A DNA stretch of 64,000 nucleotides, from assembly GCA_964497975.1 (NCBI GenBank), contig CAZCFO010000001.1:248001-312000 (forward strand), read 5' to 3'. The translations under genes and the position numbers were made by a program. Each line of letters starts with the position of its first letter. Position 1 is the stretch's first letter. Below the pieces are notes generated by a model. That model saw nothing but the letters and a program-made list of their open reading frames with translations. It was not told where the DNA came from and did no database searches. Origin of the DNA: JABFSS01 sp964497975. GTDB taxonomy: Bacteria > Patescibacteriota > Gracilibacteria > Peribacterales > Peribacteraceae. Positions 8,833 to 16,551 of this stretch are shown piece by piece.

Positions 8833-8901
8833 CAAACGACGCAAACGAAGAAAACGAGGATCCTCGATTGCCTCGTTTGCTTCGTTTTCCTTGTTTGCCT
8901 T
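8833..8901. repeat. Nonamer-array hairpin, locus D (GAGGATC core)
   Basis: Lies between uppP and the cupredoxin gene (both minus strand). Left arm: GCAAACGAC, GCAAACGAA, GAAAACGAG. Right arm: TCGTTTGCT, TCGTTTTCC, TTGTTTGCC. The centre is GAGGATCCTCGATTGCC, identical to locus E at 43750 and sharing its core with locus A. Confidence 0.85.
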
Positions 8902-8902
8902 T

Positions 8903-9493
8903 CTACGCTTCCACAACAATGGTTCCCGTCATGTCCTTGTGGCCGGGGCCGCAGGGAACTGCGCAGCGGAACGCGAACGTTCCCTCGGTGCCCGTCGGGA
9001 TTTCGATGTCCTTCGTCTCGCCGGGGTTGATCACGACGTTGATGCCCAGGTCGCGGCTGGCGAAGCTGTGGCCTCCCGCCACGTCCGTGAGGCGGACGAT
9101 GACCTTCTCGCCTTTCTTCACGGTGATGGCGTTGGGCTTGAATTCCCAGTCGGTGACGCTCATCTCGATGATGCGCGCGTCGGCGGACCCGGTAACGGAC
9201 GACGCGTCATCGGACGTCGCGGCGGAGGACGAGGCCTCCATCGCGGCGAGAGAGGAATCGGAAGACGCTTCCATCGCGGCAAGAGAGGAATCGGAAGACG
9301 CTTCCATCGCGGCGAGAGAGGAATCGGAAGACGCTTCCATCGCGGCGAGCGAGGAGTCGGACGAGGACTCCATGGCCGCGGGCAGGGAACTGACCGAGGA
9401 AGACCCATCGGTGTCGATCGTTGCCGTGGGCGTGCAGGCGGCGAGCAGGAGGATTCCAGCCGTCGCGAGCGCGGGGGAGAGGAGTTTCTTCAT
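8903..9493 (-). CDS. Cupredoxin lipoprotein with CuA-like copper site
   Basis: A 196-residue exported lipoprotein. The signal peptide ends in the lipobox LLAAC (Cys20). A Ser/Ala/Glu tether (30-100) contains 4-5 copies of an 11-residue unit AMEASSDSSLA. A cupredoxin domain (about 105-196) follows. Its putative copper ligands are His142 (GGHSF), Cys177, Cys181, His185 and Met188 in the order C-x3-C-G-x2-H-x2-M, the binuclear CuA pattern of cytochrome oxidase subunit II and N2O reductase. Blue-copper cupredoxins have only one Cys. No oxidase genes are next to it, so it may store, deliver or sense copper or carry electrons. Its promoter carries the response-regulator boxes at 9540-9557. Confidence 0.85.
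   Translation of the reverse strand: MKKLLSPALATAGILLLAACTPTATIDTDGSSSVSSLPAAMESSSDSSLAAMEASSDSSLAAMEASSDSSLAAMEASSDSSLAAMEASSSAATSDDASSVTGSADARIIEMSVTDWEFKPNAITVKKGEKVIVRLTDVAGGHSFASRDLGINVVINPGETKDIEIPTGTEGTFAFRCAVPCGPGHKDMTGTIVVEA
9218..9379. repeat. 33-bp tandem repeat inside the cupredoxin gene
   Basis: About 4.5 copies of a 33-bp unit encode the 11-residue AMEASSDSSLA repeat of the lipoprotein tether. The middle copies are nearly identical at DNA level, so copy number probably changes by slippage. Confidence 0.9.
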
Positions 9494-9524
9494 ACGGGGA
9501 ATGGGGAAAAACGGAAGGGAGGGT

Positions 9525-9557
9525 ACTCTAGAGACCGACCGTTAAGAAAAGATTAAG
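9525..9557 (-). promoter_or_regulatory. Response-regulator-type promoter of the cupredoxin gene
   Basis: On the minus strand: CTTAATC (9557-9551), four bases, CTTAACG (9546-9540), nine bases, then TAGAGT (9530-9525) as a -10 element. The two boxes are 11 bp apart, the period of PhoB/OmpR-class tandem sites. The spacing is identical to the promoters at 9641 and 11564. Confidence 0.7.
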
Positions 9558-9640
9558 GGAAGGCGCGGTCCGGGAAAGGAAGAGGTCCGCAAAACGTCTC
9601 GGCTTCGCGCCGGGAATGCCCCGGAGGATATCCCTCCCCC

Positions 9641-9673
9641 CTTAATCCCCTCTTAATCCCCCCGGCCTACACT
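9641..9673 (+). promoter_or_regulatory. Autoregulatory promoter of the two-component operon
   Basis: CTTAATC at 9641-9647 and 9652-9658 (11-bp period), nine bases, then TACACT at 9668-9673. The start codon of the response regulator follows only 11 nt later, so the mRNA is leaderless or nearly so. No -35 hexamer is needed if the boxes recruit polymerase, as in PhoB promoters. Confidence 0.75.
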
Positions 9674-9684
9674 CGCCCCGACGT

Positions 9685-10356
9685 ATGCACATACTGCTTA
9701 TCGAAGACCAGGAAAAGCTCGCGGATAACATCCGCCAGTTTTTGGAGCTCGAGCATTACGCCGTCACCGTGGCGCACGACGGCAACGAGGGATTTGAAAA
9801 AGCCATGACGCAGAAGGTGGACCTGCTGATCCTCGACATCAACCTGCCCGGCATCGACGGGTATCGGATCTGCGCGATGCTGCGGGAGAACAAAAAGAAC
9901 ATGCCCATCCTGATGCTCACCGCGCGGACCAAGCAGAAGGAGATCGTGGAAGGCCTCAACCTGGGCGCGGACGACTACCTCGGCAAGCCGTTCGATCTGG
10001 ATGAGCTGCTCGCGCGCGTGCGGGCGCTGCTGCGGCGCAACGAGAAGGACCGGAGCCCCCAACTGCTCTCCGGGAGCATCACGCTCGACACCAACACGCG
10101 CGAAGTCCGCAAAGCCGGCCGGAAGGTGGAGCTTTCGCCCAAGGAGTACGCCCTGTTCGAGTTCCTCCTGCGCAACAAGGGAATGGTGCAGGACCGTCCC
10201 GCGATCCTGGAGCATGTGTGGGGCGGGCGGGATGACCTCATGTTTTCGCAGACCGTCGATGTGCACGTGGCCTACCTGCGGCGTAAACTCGGCAAGAGCG
10301 CGATCGAGACCGTCCCCGGCAAGGGATATCTCGTGCCCGCCGAAACCGCCTCATGA
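9685..10356 (+). CDS. OmpR/PhoB-family response regulator
   Basis: A 223-residue two-domain regulator. The receiver domain (1-118) has the acidic pocket (IEDQE), phospho-acceptor Asp51 (LLILDINLPG), a Thr/Ala switch (LTART) and the GKPFD lysine. The C-terminal winged-helix domain (about 128-220) has the OmpR features SPKEYALFEFLLRN and VDVHVAYLRRKLG. It ends in an ATGA overlap with the kinase gene. Tandem 11-bp-spaced CTTAATC boxes before this gene, the cupredoxin gene and a small transcript make it the likely activator of all three. The signal is unknown; copper or envelope redox stress would fit the cupredoxin target. Confidence 0.93.
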   Translation: MHILLIEDQEKLADNIRQFLELEHYAVTVAHDGNEGFEKAMTQKVDLLILDINLPGIDGYRICAMLRENKKNMPILMLTARTKQKEIVEGLNLGADDYLGKPFDLDELLARVRALLRRNEKDRSPQLLSGSITLDTNTREVRKAGRKVELSPKEYALFEFLLRNKGMVQDRPAILEHVWGGRDDLMFSQTVDVHVAYLRRKLGKSAIETVPGKGYLVPAETAS

Positions 10357-11531
10357 TCTTCCGCCGCATCAGCTACCGCATCGCGCTGCAGTTCACGACA
10401 TTCGTGTTTCTGCTGCTGCTGATCAACGGCGCCCTCTTCATCGCGGTGGATTACGGCAACACCCGCCGCCAGACGCAGGCGCGGATGGAACGGAACGTCC
10501 AGCTCATCACGCAGCTGATCGCGTCCCCCAACGTCGACCTGCACGACGCGCTTCCGCCGCCGCTGCGCCAGCGCGTGCGCGTGCTCGACGCGGCACGGAG
10601 GCCCGTCTACATCGGCGAGGTATTCGCCGACATTCCGGAAACGGAACCCGACGTGAACTTCGCGCACCGGACGATCCAGGGAGAGCGGTTCGTCATCTTC
10701 ACGGGGACCGTGCGCCTGGGCGGGCATCTGATCGGCTTCATCCAGCTGGCGGAGGGAGAGCGGGCGTCGCTGGGGGACGTTCCCCTGCGCGGCCTCCTCT
10801 ACTTCGCCGTCAGCGTCGGCATTTCGGTGCTGACGTTCTTCGTCGGGCTCTTCTTTGCGCGCCGCAGCCTGCGCCCCGCCGAGCAGATGATGGAACGGCT
10901 GGAGCAGTTCACGCAGGACGCCAGTCACGAACTCCGCACGCCGCTCGCGGCGCTGAGCTCGTCGCTGGACCTCGCGCTGCGGAATAAAAAGTACCGCGAA
11001 GGCATCGAGTCGGCGAAACAGGATCTGAAGGAAGTCGCCGCGCTCGTGGAACGGCTGCTGGAGTTGGCGCGGCTCGACAAGTTCGTGCTGCAAGCGGCGC
11101 CGGTGGACCTGTCGCAGCTCGCGGAAGACACGGTGGCGAAATACCGGCCCCTCGCGGCCGAGAAGAACGTGGAGATCCGGACGAACGTCGTCCGCGGCGT
11201 CACGGTGCACGGCGACGAGGCGCTGCTGCGGCAGGTGATCGGCAATCTTTTGAGCAACGCGATCCGCTTCAGCAAGCCGGAGGGAGGGGTGGTGACGGTG
11301 CGGCTGACCAAGCATTCGCTCTCGGTGGAGGACACCGGCATCGGCATCGCGAAGGGCTCGCTCCCCCAGATCTTCAACCGGTTCTACCAGGCCGACACCT
11401 CGCGCGCGAAGGAGGGATACGGACTCGGCTTGGCGCTCGTGAAGCGCATCGTGGATCTGCACGGCTGGACGATCGGCGTGCAGAGCAACGAAGGGAAGGG
11501 CACGACGTTCTCGGTGTCGGTGCGCTCCTGA
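10353..11531 (+). CDS. Membrane sensor histidine kinase, partner of the OmpR-type regulator
   Basis: A 392-residue kinase. Two membrane helices (about 13-33 and 148-170) frame an extracytoplasmic sensor of roughly 115 residues with no recognised fold. A short linker without a clear HAMP domain leads to the HisKA box QDASHELRTPL with phospho-acceptor His192. The ATPase domain has an N box (GNLLSNAIRFS), G1 (VEDTGIGI), F (IFNRFYQADTS) and G2 (GYGLGLALVKRIV). The length is ordinary. It overlaps the regulator gene by 4 bases and forms one operon with it. Confidence 0.93.
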   Translation: MIFRRISYRIALQFTTFVFLLLLINGALFIAVDYGNTRRQTQARMERNVQLITQLIASPNVDLHDALPPPLRQRVRVLDAARRPVYIGEVFADIPETEPDVNFAHRTIQGERFVIFTGTVRLGGHLIGFIQLAEGERASLGDVPLRGLLYFAVSVGISVLTFFVGLFFARRSLRPAEQMMERLEQFTQDASHELRTPLAALSSSLDLALRNKKYREGIESAKQDLKEVAALVERLLELARLDKFVLQAAPVDLSQLAEDTVAKYRPLAAEKNVEIRTNVVRGVTVHGDEALLRQVIGNLLSNAIRFSKPEGGVVTVRLTKHSLSVEDTGIGIAKGSLPQIFNRFYQADTSRAKEGYGLGLALVKRIVDLHGWTIGVQSNEGKGTTFSVSVRS

Positions 11532-11563
11532 GCGGCGGGGAAATGTGGTGAAGCACCATGCGT

Positions 11564-11596
11564 CTTAATCGCGTCTTAATCCCGCCCTCATACACT
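11564..11596 (+). promoter_or_regulatory. Third response-regulator-type promoter
   Basis: CTTAATC at 11564-11570 and 11575-11581, nine bases, then TACACT at 11591-11596. This is the same geometry as the 9641 promoter. It lies 33 nt after the kinase stop and points into a gene-free region that ends in a terminator, so it probably drives a small RNA. Confidence 0.7.
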
Positions 11597-11602
11597 CCGG
11601 GC

Positions 11603-11735
11603 AGATTATTTTTCTGCTGGATTCCGGCCGGAGCGAGATCACATCGACGATGATCACGGTGCATTGGCACCAGACTCTGCATCACACAAACATGCCACAA
11701 TCGCCGAAAGGAGCCGCAGGGGGCGGCTCTTTTCA
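11603..11735 (+). ncRNA. Candidate small RNA controlled by the two-component system
   Basis: The predicted transcript starts about 7 nt after TACACT (11591-11596) and ends at the hairpin-T-run near 11711-11735, giving about 130 nt. Internal complementarity is visible (for example TTCCGGCCGGAG). The only reading frame from an ATG (11650) runs through the terminator, so a protein product is unlikely. The function is unknown. Confidence 0.5.
11710..11734 (+). terminator. Rho-independent terminator of the candidate small RNA
   Basis: GGAGCCGC, a short G-rich loop and GCGGCTC followed by TTTT. Confidence 0.75.
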
Positions 11736-11768
11736 TGAATGAACACATTTTCAAAAAAAAGCACGAAC

Positions 11769-11879
11769 ATCCCGGAAAGGAGCTCCGGGGAGGCGCGTCT
11801 CCCTGTCAGACAAGCACCACATCACCATCGTTCATTCTTCGGACATCAGCAAGACCCCGTGCGGGGGTTCTTGCTGATG
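11769..11879. other. Two further hairpins in the gap before the sigma-factor gene
   Basis: The 358-nt gap between the kinase and the sigma-factor gene also contains CCCGGA-N7-TCCGGG (near 11769-11787). A long stem follows at 11844-11879: CATCAGCAAGA and CCCC paired with GGGG and TTCTTGCTGATG. The second lies 10 nt beyond the minus-strand sigma-factor stop and may end that transcript, although no T-run follows it on either strand. I see no gene here. Confidence 0.5.
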
Positions 11880-11889
11880 GGGACATCGT

Positions 11890-12414
11890 TCACTCGACGT
11901 CGAGCTCGCGGCTGCCGCGGCCATCGCCATCATCGAACATGTCATCCAGGGATTCCCGGAAATAGACCAGCGTCCGCGTCACCGAGTCGGCGGAGATGCC
12001 CAGCACGTCCGCAATGTGCTCCGGCTTGTAGTCCATGGAAAAGCGCATCGTGACGATTTCCCGCACGTGAGGCGTGCACTGTTTCAGGACCTCCTGGATC
12101 CGCAGTTGCGCCTGGGATCGGAACGGGAGGATATCGCGCGCCTCTTCTTCGTCCTGTTCTTTGGGCTGCCGTGCCAGCTGCCGCACATGTTGCACCATCC
12201 AGACGAGCGGATCGCCGATGTCCTGACCGGCCCGCAAGCGTTCAGCGGCTTCCTGAAATGTTTCCACGACGCATGCGAGCGCGCGGTCGCGATCCAGACA
12301 CTGCGCGTAGGCAACCGACCAGACTTCGTTGCGGTGATCGCTGTAGAGATTCCGAAAGTCGGCGTTGGTCCATTGCTTCGGTACGACGCTCTCATCGTGG
12401 GCATTGATTCCCAT
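11890..12414 (-). CDS. Sigma-70 family (ECF-like) sigma factor
   Basis: A 174-residue protein with a weak region-2-like N-terminal half (LYSDHRNEVWSVAYAQ, then a helix around VVETFQEAAERL) and a clearer region 4 at about 110-165 (HVREIVTMRFSMDYKPEHIADVLGISADSVTRTLVYFRESL), a helix-turn-helix for -35 recognition. The C-terminus is acidic. ATG 12414 was chosen because the protein-like part begins there. Region 2 is diverged, so its -10 preference cannot be guessed. No anti-sigma factor is obvious, although the divergent membrane protein at 12576 is a possible partner. Confidence 0.8.
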   Translation of the reverse strand: MGINAHDESVVPKQWTNADFRNLYSDHRNEVWSVAYAQCLDRDRALACVVETFQEAAERLRAGQDIGDPLVWMVQHVRQLARQPKEQDEEEARDILPFRSQAQLRIQEVLKQCTPHVREIVTMRFSMDYKPEHIADVLGISADSVTRTLVYFRESLDDMFDDGDGRGSRELDVE

Positions 12415-12575
12415 AGTCTGCGGGGGAAGCCTCCACTGTAATCCCCTGCCGTTCCCCGTCCATACAAGTCCGCGGCCCCTGAGGCAGACCGCAGCCGGAT
12501 GACGGAAAGTCGCGACACGGAGGATCGATACCTTGCGGGTGCAGGCGGTTGAGAGAAGAATAGTTCTCAACCTCC

Positions 12576-13025
12576 ATGAAGAAGCCTTTCCTCTCTTCGA
12601 TCTGGTTCCCGCTGCTCGTATGCCTGGCGCTCGCGGGAGGCGCGACGGGCGCGTTCGCGCTCCTCAGTCCCGAAGGCGCGGACGTGACCAACAGTCAACT
12701 CAAAGTCGCGGGGGTGGTGGGCGGATGGGCGGTGGGTCCGGTGACCGGCATTCTTTCGTTCGTCGCCATCTGCATCGTGAACCTGATCCGCCGGATCGTG
12801 CGCCTGCGCCGGGTGCGGTGGCTGGATCCGGTGGTCGTGCTTGCGGGCATCGCCCCCTGGTTCGTCTTTGCCTGGATTCTTCTCGATGAGCCCCGGTACA
12901 CCCAATTTGCCATCGCAGTGCTCGACTTCGTCGCCCGGCCGATGCTGTGGGGATCGCTCATCGCGATCCTCCTGACGGTCGTCCTTTCCATCCCCCTGCT
13001 CCTCACTCCTTCCAGAAAGAAATGA
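12576..13025 (+). CDS. Small polytopic membrane protein
   Basis: A 149-residue protein with four hydrophobic helices (about 8-30, 44-68, 84-104, 122-143) and a strongly basic cytoplasmic loop (NLIRRIVRLRRVRW). The N-terminus (MKKPFLSSIW) could be a signal anchor. I recognise no family. Its stop overlaps the start of the next gene (ATGA), so it is co-translated with the Cys-rich lipoprotein, and it diverges from the sigma-factor gene. Confidence 0.65.
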   Translation: MKKPFLSSIWFPLLVCLALAGGATGAFALLSPEGADVTNSQLKVAGVVGGWAVGPVTGILSFVAICIVNLIRRIVRLRRVRWLDPVVVLAGIAPWFVFAWILLDEPRYTQFAIAVLDFVARPMLWGSLIAILLTVVLSIPLLLTPSRKK

Positions 13026-14398
13026 AACTGCTGCGCTCGATCCCCCTGCTGGCCGTTCTGCCTCTCACGCTGCTGCTCACGGCATGCCTGGGCGACGTGA
13101 TGGAGGTGTTCTGCGACAGCGCGCCCATGGCGATGACCGGTGACGGCGAAGGCGACGCCGATCACTGCTACCAGACGGCGGCGGTGCAGGAAAGCGACCC
13201 GGAGGACTGCTCCAAGATCCAATTCCCGCCTCCGCGGAGCAAATGCCACCTGATGATCGCCGAAAACACCGGCAACCCCGCTGTGTGTACGGATGTGGAC
13301 GGCGGGATGATGGGCTACTCGCAGGAGGAATGCCTGGAGGCGGCGTTCAAAAACCACACGGTGGAAGACTGCAAAACGGCCCCCGACGAAGCCGCCTGCC
13401 GCGCAGCATGGGGCAAGGCGGGAAAGGGCTGCGGCGATGCGTATGTCTACAAGAGCGCAACCGGCGCCTGCGACACGAAGCCCGAGCCGGAGGACAAACC
13501 GGTGACGGGCGGCACGGACGACCCGCTCGCGAACGACAAAGTGAAGGAAGACCTGAAGAGCATCGGCGACGCGGGCTGGAAGAAATACCTGGAACTGCTG
13601 GAGAACGACATCGAAGGCGAGAAGGATCCGGACCGTCTCGCGGGGCTGCAGAAGTACAAGGAATTCCTCGATAAATCGAGCGAGAAGCTGGATGACGTGT
13701 CGACGAAGTTCGAGAAGCTGCAGGAACTGAAGAAGATCTTCATCGACAGTTATGATCCGAAAGACGCGATCGAGAACATGTCGGTGAAGGACATCCTGAG
13801 CAAAGGATTCTTCGACCGCCTCACGGATAAGCTGACCGGCGGAGGGAACGATCCGCCCAGTGAACGCGACAAGGCGGACGACGCGCTGACCGTCTACGAG
13901 AAGATGCTCGCGCAGCAGGGCGACAATGATTTCCTTCAGCAGGGCCGCCTGGACCGCGTGAAGGACACGCTCATTTCGAAGGCGAAGGACGAGGCGACAA
14001 GCAAGCTGAAGGAAGGCGTCGAAGACATCGCCAAGACCGTCGCGGGCGACGCGTTCGCGGTCGTCGGCATCGTCGATCACGCACTCACCTCCTTCAAAGA
14101 CGGCGCACAGAAGGAAGTCTTCATCGGCATGGCCGCCGCCTACAACCGCCAGCGCGACGCCATGACCCAGGCCCACCCCGACTGGACCAGTGAACAGATC
14201 CACAAGGCGACGGTGAACAGCATCAAAGAGAACCCCTATCAGGACAATCCGAACACGGGTTTCGTGAAGTACGGGAACCTGCTCGAAAACGGCGACTGCA
14301 AGGACGCCGGCAGCGGTAATCCCCTCTGCATCGACAACCGCGTCTTCTGGACGGCGATGGACAAGACGTACGAGTACAACGCGACCAAGAAGAAGTAA
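13022..14398 (+). CDS. Large Cys-rich lipoprotein of unknown function
   Basis: A 458-residue protein. A signal peptide ends in LLLTAC (lipid Cys22). Residues 23-160 hold about a dozen Cys in short spaced motifs, likely disulfide-bonded. An acidic/basic helical region (165-290) and a second helical region (300-458) follow; the latter has NTGF and VFWTAMDKTYEY near the end. No family is recognised. Exported Cys-rich proteins need an oxidative folding system, and the thioredoxin fusion at 62305 could serve that purpose. The ATG at 13022 overlaps the previous stop. Confidence 0.7.
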   Translation: MKLLRSIPLLAVLPLTLLLTACLGDVMEVFCDSAPMAMTGDGEGDADHCYQTAAVQESDPEDCSKIQFPPPRSKCHLMIAENTGNPAVCTDVDGGMMGYSQEECLEAAFKNHTVEDCKTAPDEAACRAAWGKAGKGCGDAYVYKSATGACDTKPEPEDKPVTGGTDDPLANDKVKEDLKSIGDAGWKKYLELLENDIEGEKDPDRLAGLQKYKEFLDKSSEKLDDVSTKFEKLQELKKIFIDSYDPKDAIENMSVKDILSKGFFDRLTDKLTGGGNDPPSERDKADDALTVYEKMLAQQGDNDFLQQGRLDRVKDTLISKAKDEATSKLKEGVEDIAKTVAGDAFAVVGIVDHALTSFKDGAQKEVFIGMAAAYNRQRDAMTQAHPDWTSEQIHKATVNSIKENPYQDNPNTGFVKYGNLLENGDCKDAGSGNPLCIDNRVFWTAMDKTYEYNATKKK

Positions 14399-14418
14399 CA
14401 GGACGAGACGGACGATGA

Positions 14419-14453
14419 TTGACAAAATTTGTCATTATTTTATTATGAATTGG
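14419..14453 (+). promoter_or_regulatory. Consensus promoter overlapped by a palindrome
   Basis: TTGACA (14419-14424), a 16-bp spacer and TATTAT (14441-14446). The perfect palindrome TGACAAAATTTGTCA (14420-14434) covers the -35 element and is a likely repressor site. The predicted transcription start falls at about the GTG codon 14453. Confidence 0.65.
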
Positions 14454-15499
14454 TGAGCGAACGTTCAAATTCTCTGGCCGACGTCCGACAGGAAATTGAG
14501 GAAGCGCACACACGCTTCCCCCGAAATATGGGGCAGCTGCAGGAGATGCCCGAATATCAGCAGCGCGCCGCGGTCTTTAAGGCGCTGCAGGAACACCAGC
14601 AATTCTCCGGTCCCATGTCCTATCAGGTATGGGCAAGAATAGAACAGTGGATACAGGGCGAACCCCTGCTCCTGCCGCTCCGGGATGAACTCCTGGAGGC
14701 TTTTGAAACGTGCGACTGGAACACGCAGGAAGAAGGAATGCATCAGGTGAAAGCCGTCACGCATCATCTGTGCACGCACCATGTGAAGGAGTGGGGCACG
14801 GAGAATTCCCGGACGGAACTCTACCGTCGATCACTGGCGCATTTGCTGTCGATGAATCTTCCGGCCGCCGCGCCTGCCACTCCCGAAGATCTGCTCGTTT
14901 CCGCATTCGCGACGCCCACCGGATTCAATTACAACCTGTTCCTGCTGGATCTTCAGCTCTGTGAACGCGAATTCGGTTTACACCATGTGACGGAAAAAAG
15001 AATACGCATGCTCATGGAGAACAACCTGCGTTTCGCCCAGGTCATGGGGTCGTGCCGCAAGGATGTCTTCGCGAGCTTTCACCGCACTGTTTCCCTCTCT
15101 CCTGTACCGTCCGGACCGGATTCCCGGATGCAGACTCTCTACGACGCTGAGTGCTTTGAGCTCACGGGCAGCGAAGAAGACGGATCCCTGCAGACTCTCC
15201 CGCGGAAAAAAGTCCTGCAGCAGGTCCACGGCACCATGCCGGATCTGGACCGCGAGGGTTGCGCGGCGATGGGCGCAGCCTTCAACGGCATGTTCGACTT
15301 TCAGCGCCGGGCATTCGACCGGTACTTCGTCGCAGAGAATCTGGACAGATTCCTGGACCTGCCGCCTCGGGGGTGGAAGCGGCTAATTTTTCGACCGGAA
15401 AGCCCTCCAGTAGAAACCCGTGCCGCACAGGAGGATCACCTCCGTGATGATGAGCGTCTTCATGGGACCAACGGCATCGGCGAGCACGCCGAGTCCTAG
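14453..15499 (+). CDS. Unrecognised soluble protein, probable leaderless GTG start
   Basis: A 348-residue protein with no recognised family, mostly helical, with scattered Cys and His. The GTG at 14453 was chosen because the -10 TATTAT ends 7 nt before it, which puts the mRNA start on the codon; an in-frame TTG at 14429 would lie inside the promoter. The last ~38 codons overlap the 3' end of the convergent MFS gene by 117 nt and read unlike the rest (Arg/Glu/His-rich). A lost stop or frameshift near 15385 could have extended the reading frame. Confidence 0.6.
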   Translation: MSERSNSLADVRQEIEEAHTRFPRNMGQLQEMPEYQQRAAVFKALQEHQQFSGPMSYQVWARIEQWIQGEPLLLPLRDELLEAFETCDWNTQEEGMHQVKAVTHHLCTHHVKEWGTENSRTELYRRSLAHLLSMNLPAAAPATPEDLLVSAFATPTGFNYNLFLLDLQLCEREFGLHHVTEKRIRMLMENNLRFAQVMGSCRKDVFASFHRTVSLSPVPSGPDSRMQTLYDAECFELTGSEEDGSLQTLPRKKVLQQVHGTMPDLDREGCAAMGAAFNGMFDFQRRAFDRYFVAENLDRFLDLPPRGWKRLIFRPESPPVETRAAQEDHLRDDERLHGTNGIGEHAES

Positions 15500-16546
15500 A
15501 GCGGAGACGCCGAACATCAAACTGCCGAAGAATTGCGTGATCGAGCCCATGGTCGCGCGCTGCTCGTCCGTGAATTCCTTCTGCAGGAGGCTGTTCTCGG
15601 CGACAATCTTCATGCCGAAGAGAATGGAAATGCCGGAGAGGATGATGGGAGAGGCGATCGTATTGAGGACATACGCGCAGATCGCAATGGAGGAGCTGAC
15701 GATCTTGATGGTGAGCAGGACTTTGAACGCCTGGAATCGCTTGATGATTCTGCCGGCGAACCAGTAACTCCCGCACGCGAGCAGATGCGCCGCCGTGCGG
15801 ACCGCGCCGATCGCCCAGAGCGGAAGAAGAGATGTGAAGAATGCGGGGAAGAAGAGAAACTGCGCCTGTCCGAGCCCGAAATCGAGAATCGAGGCCATGC
15901 TGAGGGCGCGCAGCCGCCGGTTATGACGGAAGTGCCGCAAGGCTTCGCCCAGATGCGCGAAGACATTGGTGCTGGTTGATTCGAAGCGCTTCGGTTCGAT
16001 CATGAAGAAGGCAATGCCCATGCAGATGAACTGCGGAATCACGCCGGCCCACACGGCCCACGAGAGCGCATATTCCGAAAGGAAGCCGCCAAGGAGTGAC
16101 GAGGTCCCCAGGCCCAGCTGAAAGAGCGCGCTCGTGATGCCAAGAAAGTGCGGATACTCCGCTTCCCTGCCCTCCTGACGCAGAGTGTCGTGGAGAAACG
16201 CATTGTTATTGCCGCTGAAGAACGCCAGTCCTATGCCGACGAGCAGCGATCCCGCAGCAAGCATCCAGAACGACCCGCCGACAGCCGTCAGCAGCGTTCC
16301 TATGGCGCAGGCGGCACTGCCCATCATCATCGTCCTGCGACGTCCGGCGAGATCGGAGAGGATTCCCGTGGGCACTTCGAACGCCGCTGCCGAGATCATC
16401 GTGATGGAGAGAGCGGACATGCCCAGCGTGTACGATCCCGTCTCGGCCGCAAGGTACAGGACGAGCACGGGAAACGCCGGACGGAAGTCCATGAAAAAAT
16501 TGAACCACTGAAGCAGCCGGACGTTGCGGTTGAGCGCGTGGGACAC
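15383..16546 (-). CDS. MFS transporter
   Basis: A 387-residue membrane protein with about 12 hydrophobic helices. It has the motif-A loop DLAGRRRTMMMG between helices 2 and 3 and VGIGLAFFSGNNNAF typical of drug/sugar MFS exporters. The start taken is GTG 16546 (VSHALNRNVRLLQWFNFFMDF), because the first helix needs these residues; the next Met (MDFRPAF) would truncate it. The gene starts 5 nt after the stop of the ribbon-helix-helix gene. Substrate unknown. It overlaps the plus-strand gene 14453-15499 tail to tail. Confidence 0.85.
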   Translation of the reverse strand: MSHALNRNVRLLQWFNFFMDFRPAFPVLVLYLAAETGSYTLGMSALSITMISAAAFEVPTGILSDLAGRRRTMMMGSAACAIGTLLTAVGGSFWMLAAGSLLVGIGLAFFSGNNNAFLHDTLRQEGREAEYPHFLGITSALFQLGLGTSSLLGGFLSEYALSWAVWAGVIPQFICMGIAFFMIEPKRFESTSTNVFAHLGEALRHFRHNRRLRALSMASILDFGLGQAQFLFFPAFFTSLLPLWAIGAVRTAAHLLACGSYWFAGRIIKRFQAFKVLLTIKIVSSSIAICAYVLNTIASPIILSGISILFGMKIVAENSLLQKEFTDEQRATMGSITQFFGSLMFGVSALGLGVLADAVGPMKTLIITEVILLCGTGFYWRAFRSKN

Positions 16547-16551
16547 GGAGC

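Noticed and set aside
11650..11742. 30-residue frame (MITVHWHQTLHH...) in the region after the kinase
   Set aside because: It runs through the terminator hairpin and is low-quality protein; a small RNA fits better.
14453..15499. Sigma-factor or regulator identity for the 348-residue protein
   Set aside because: No helix-turn-helix or other domain could be seen.
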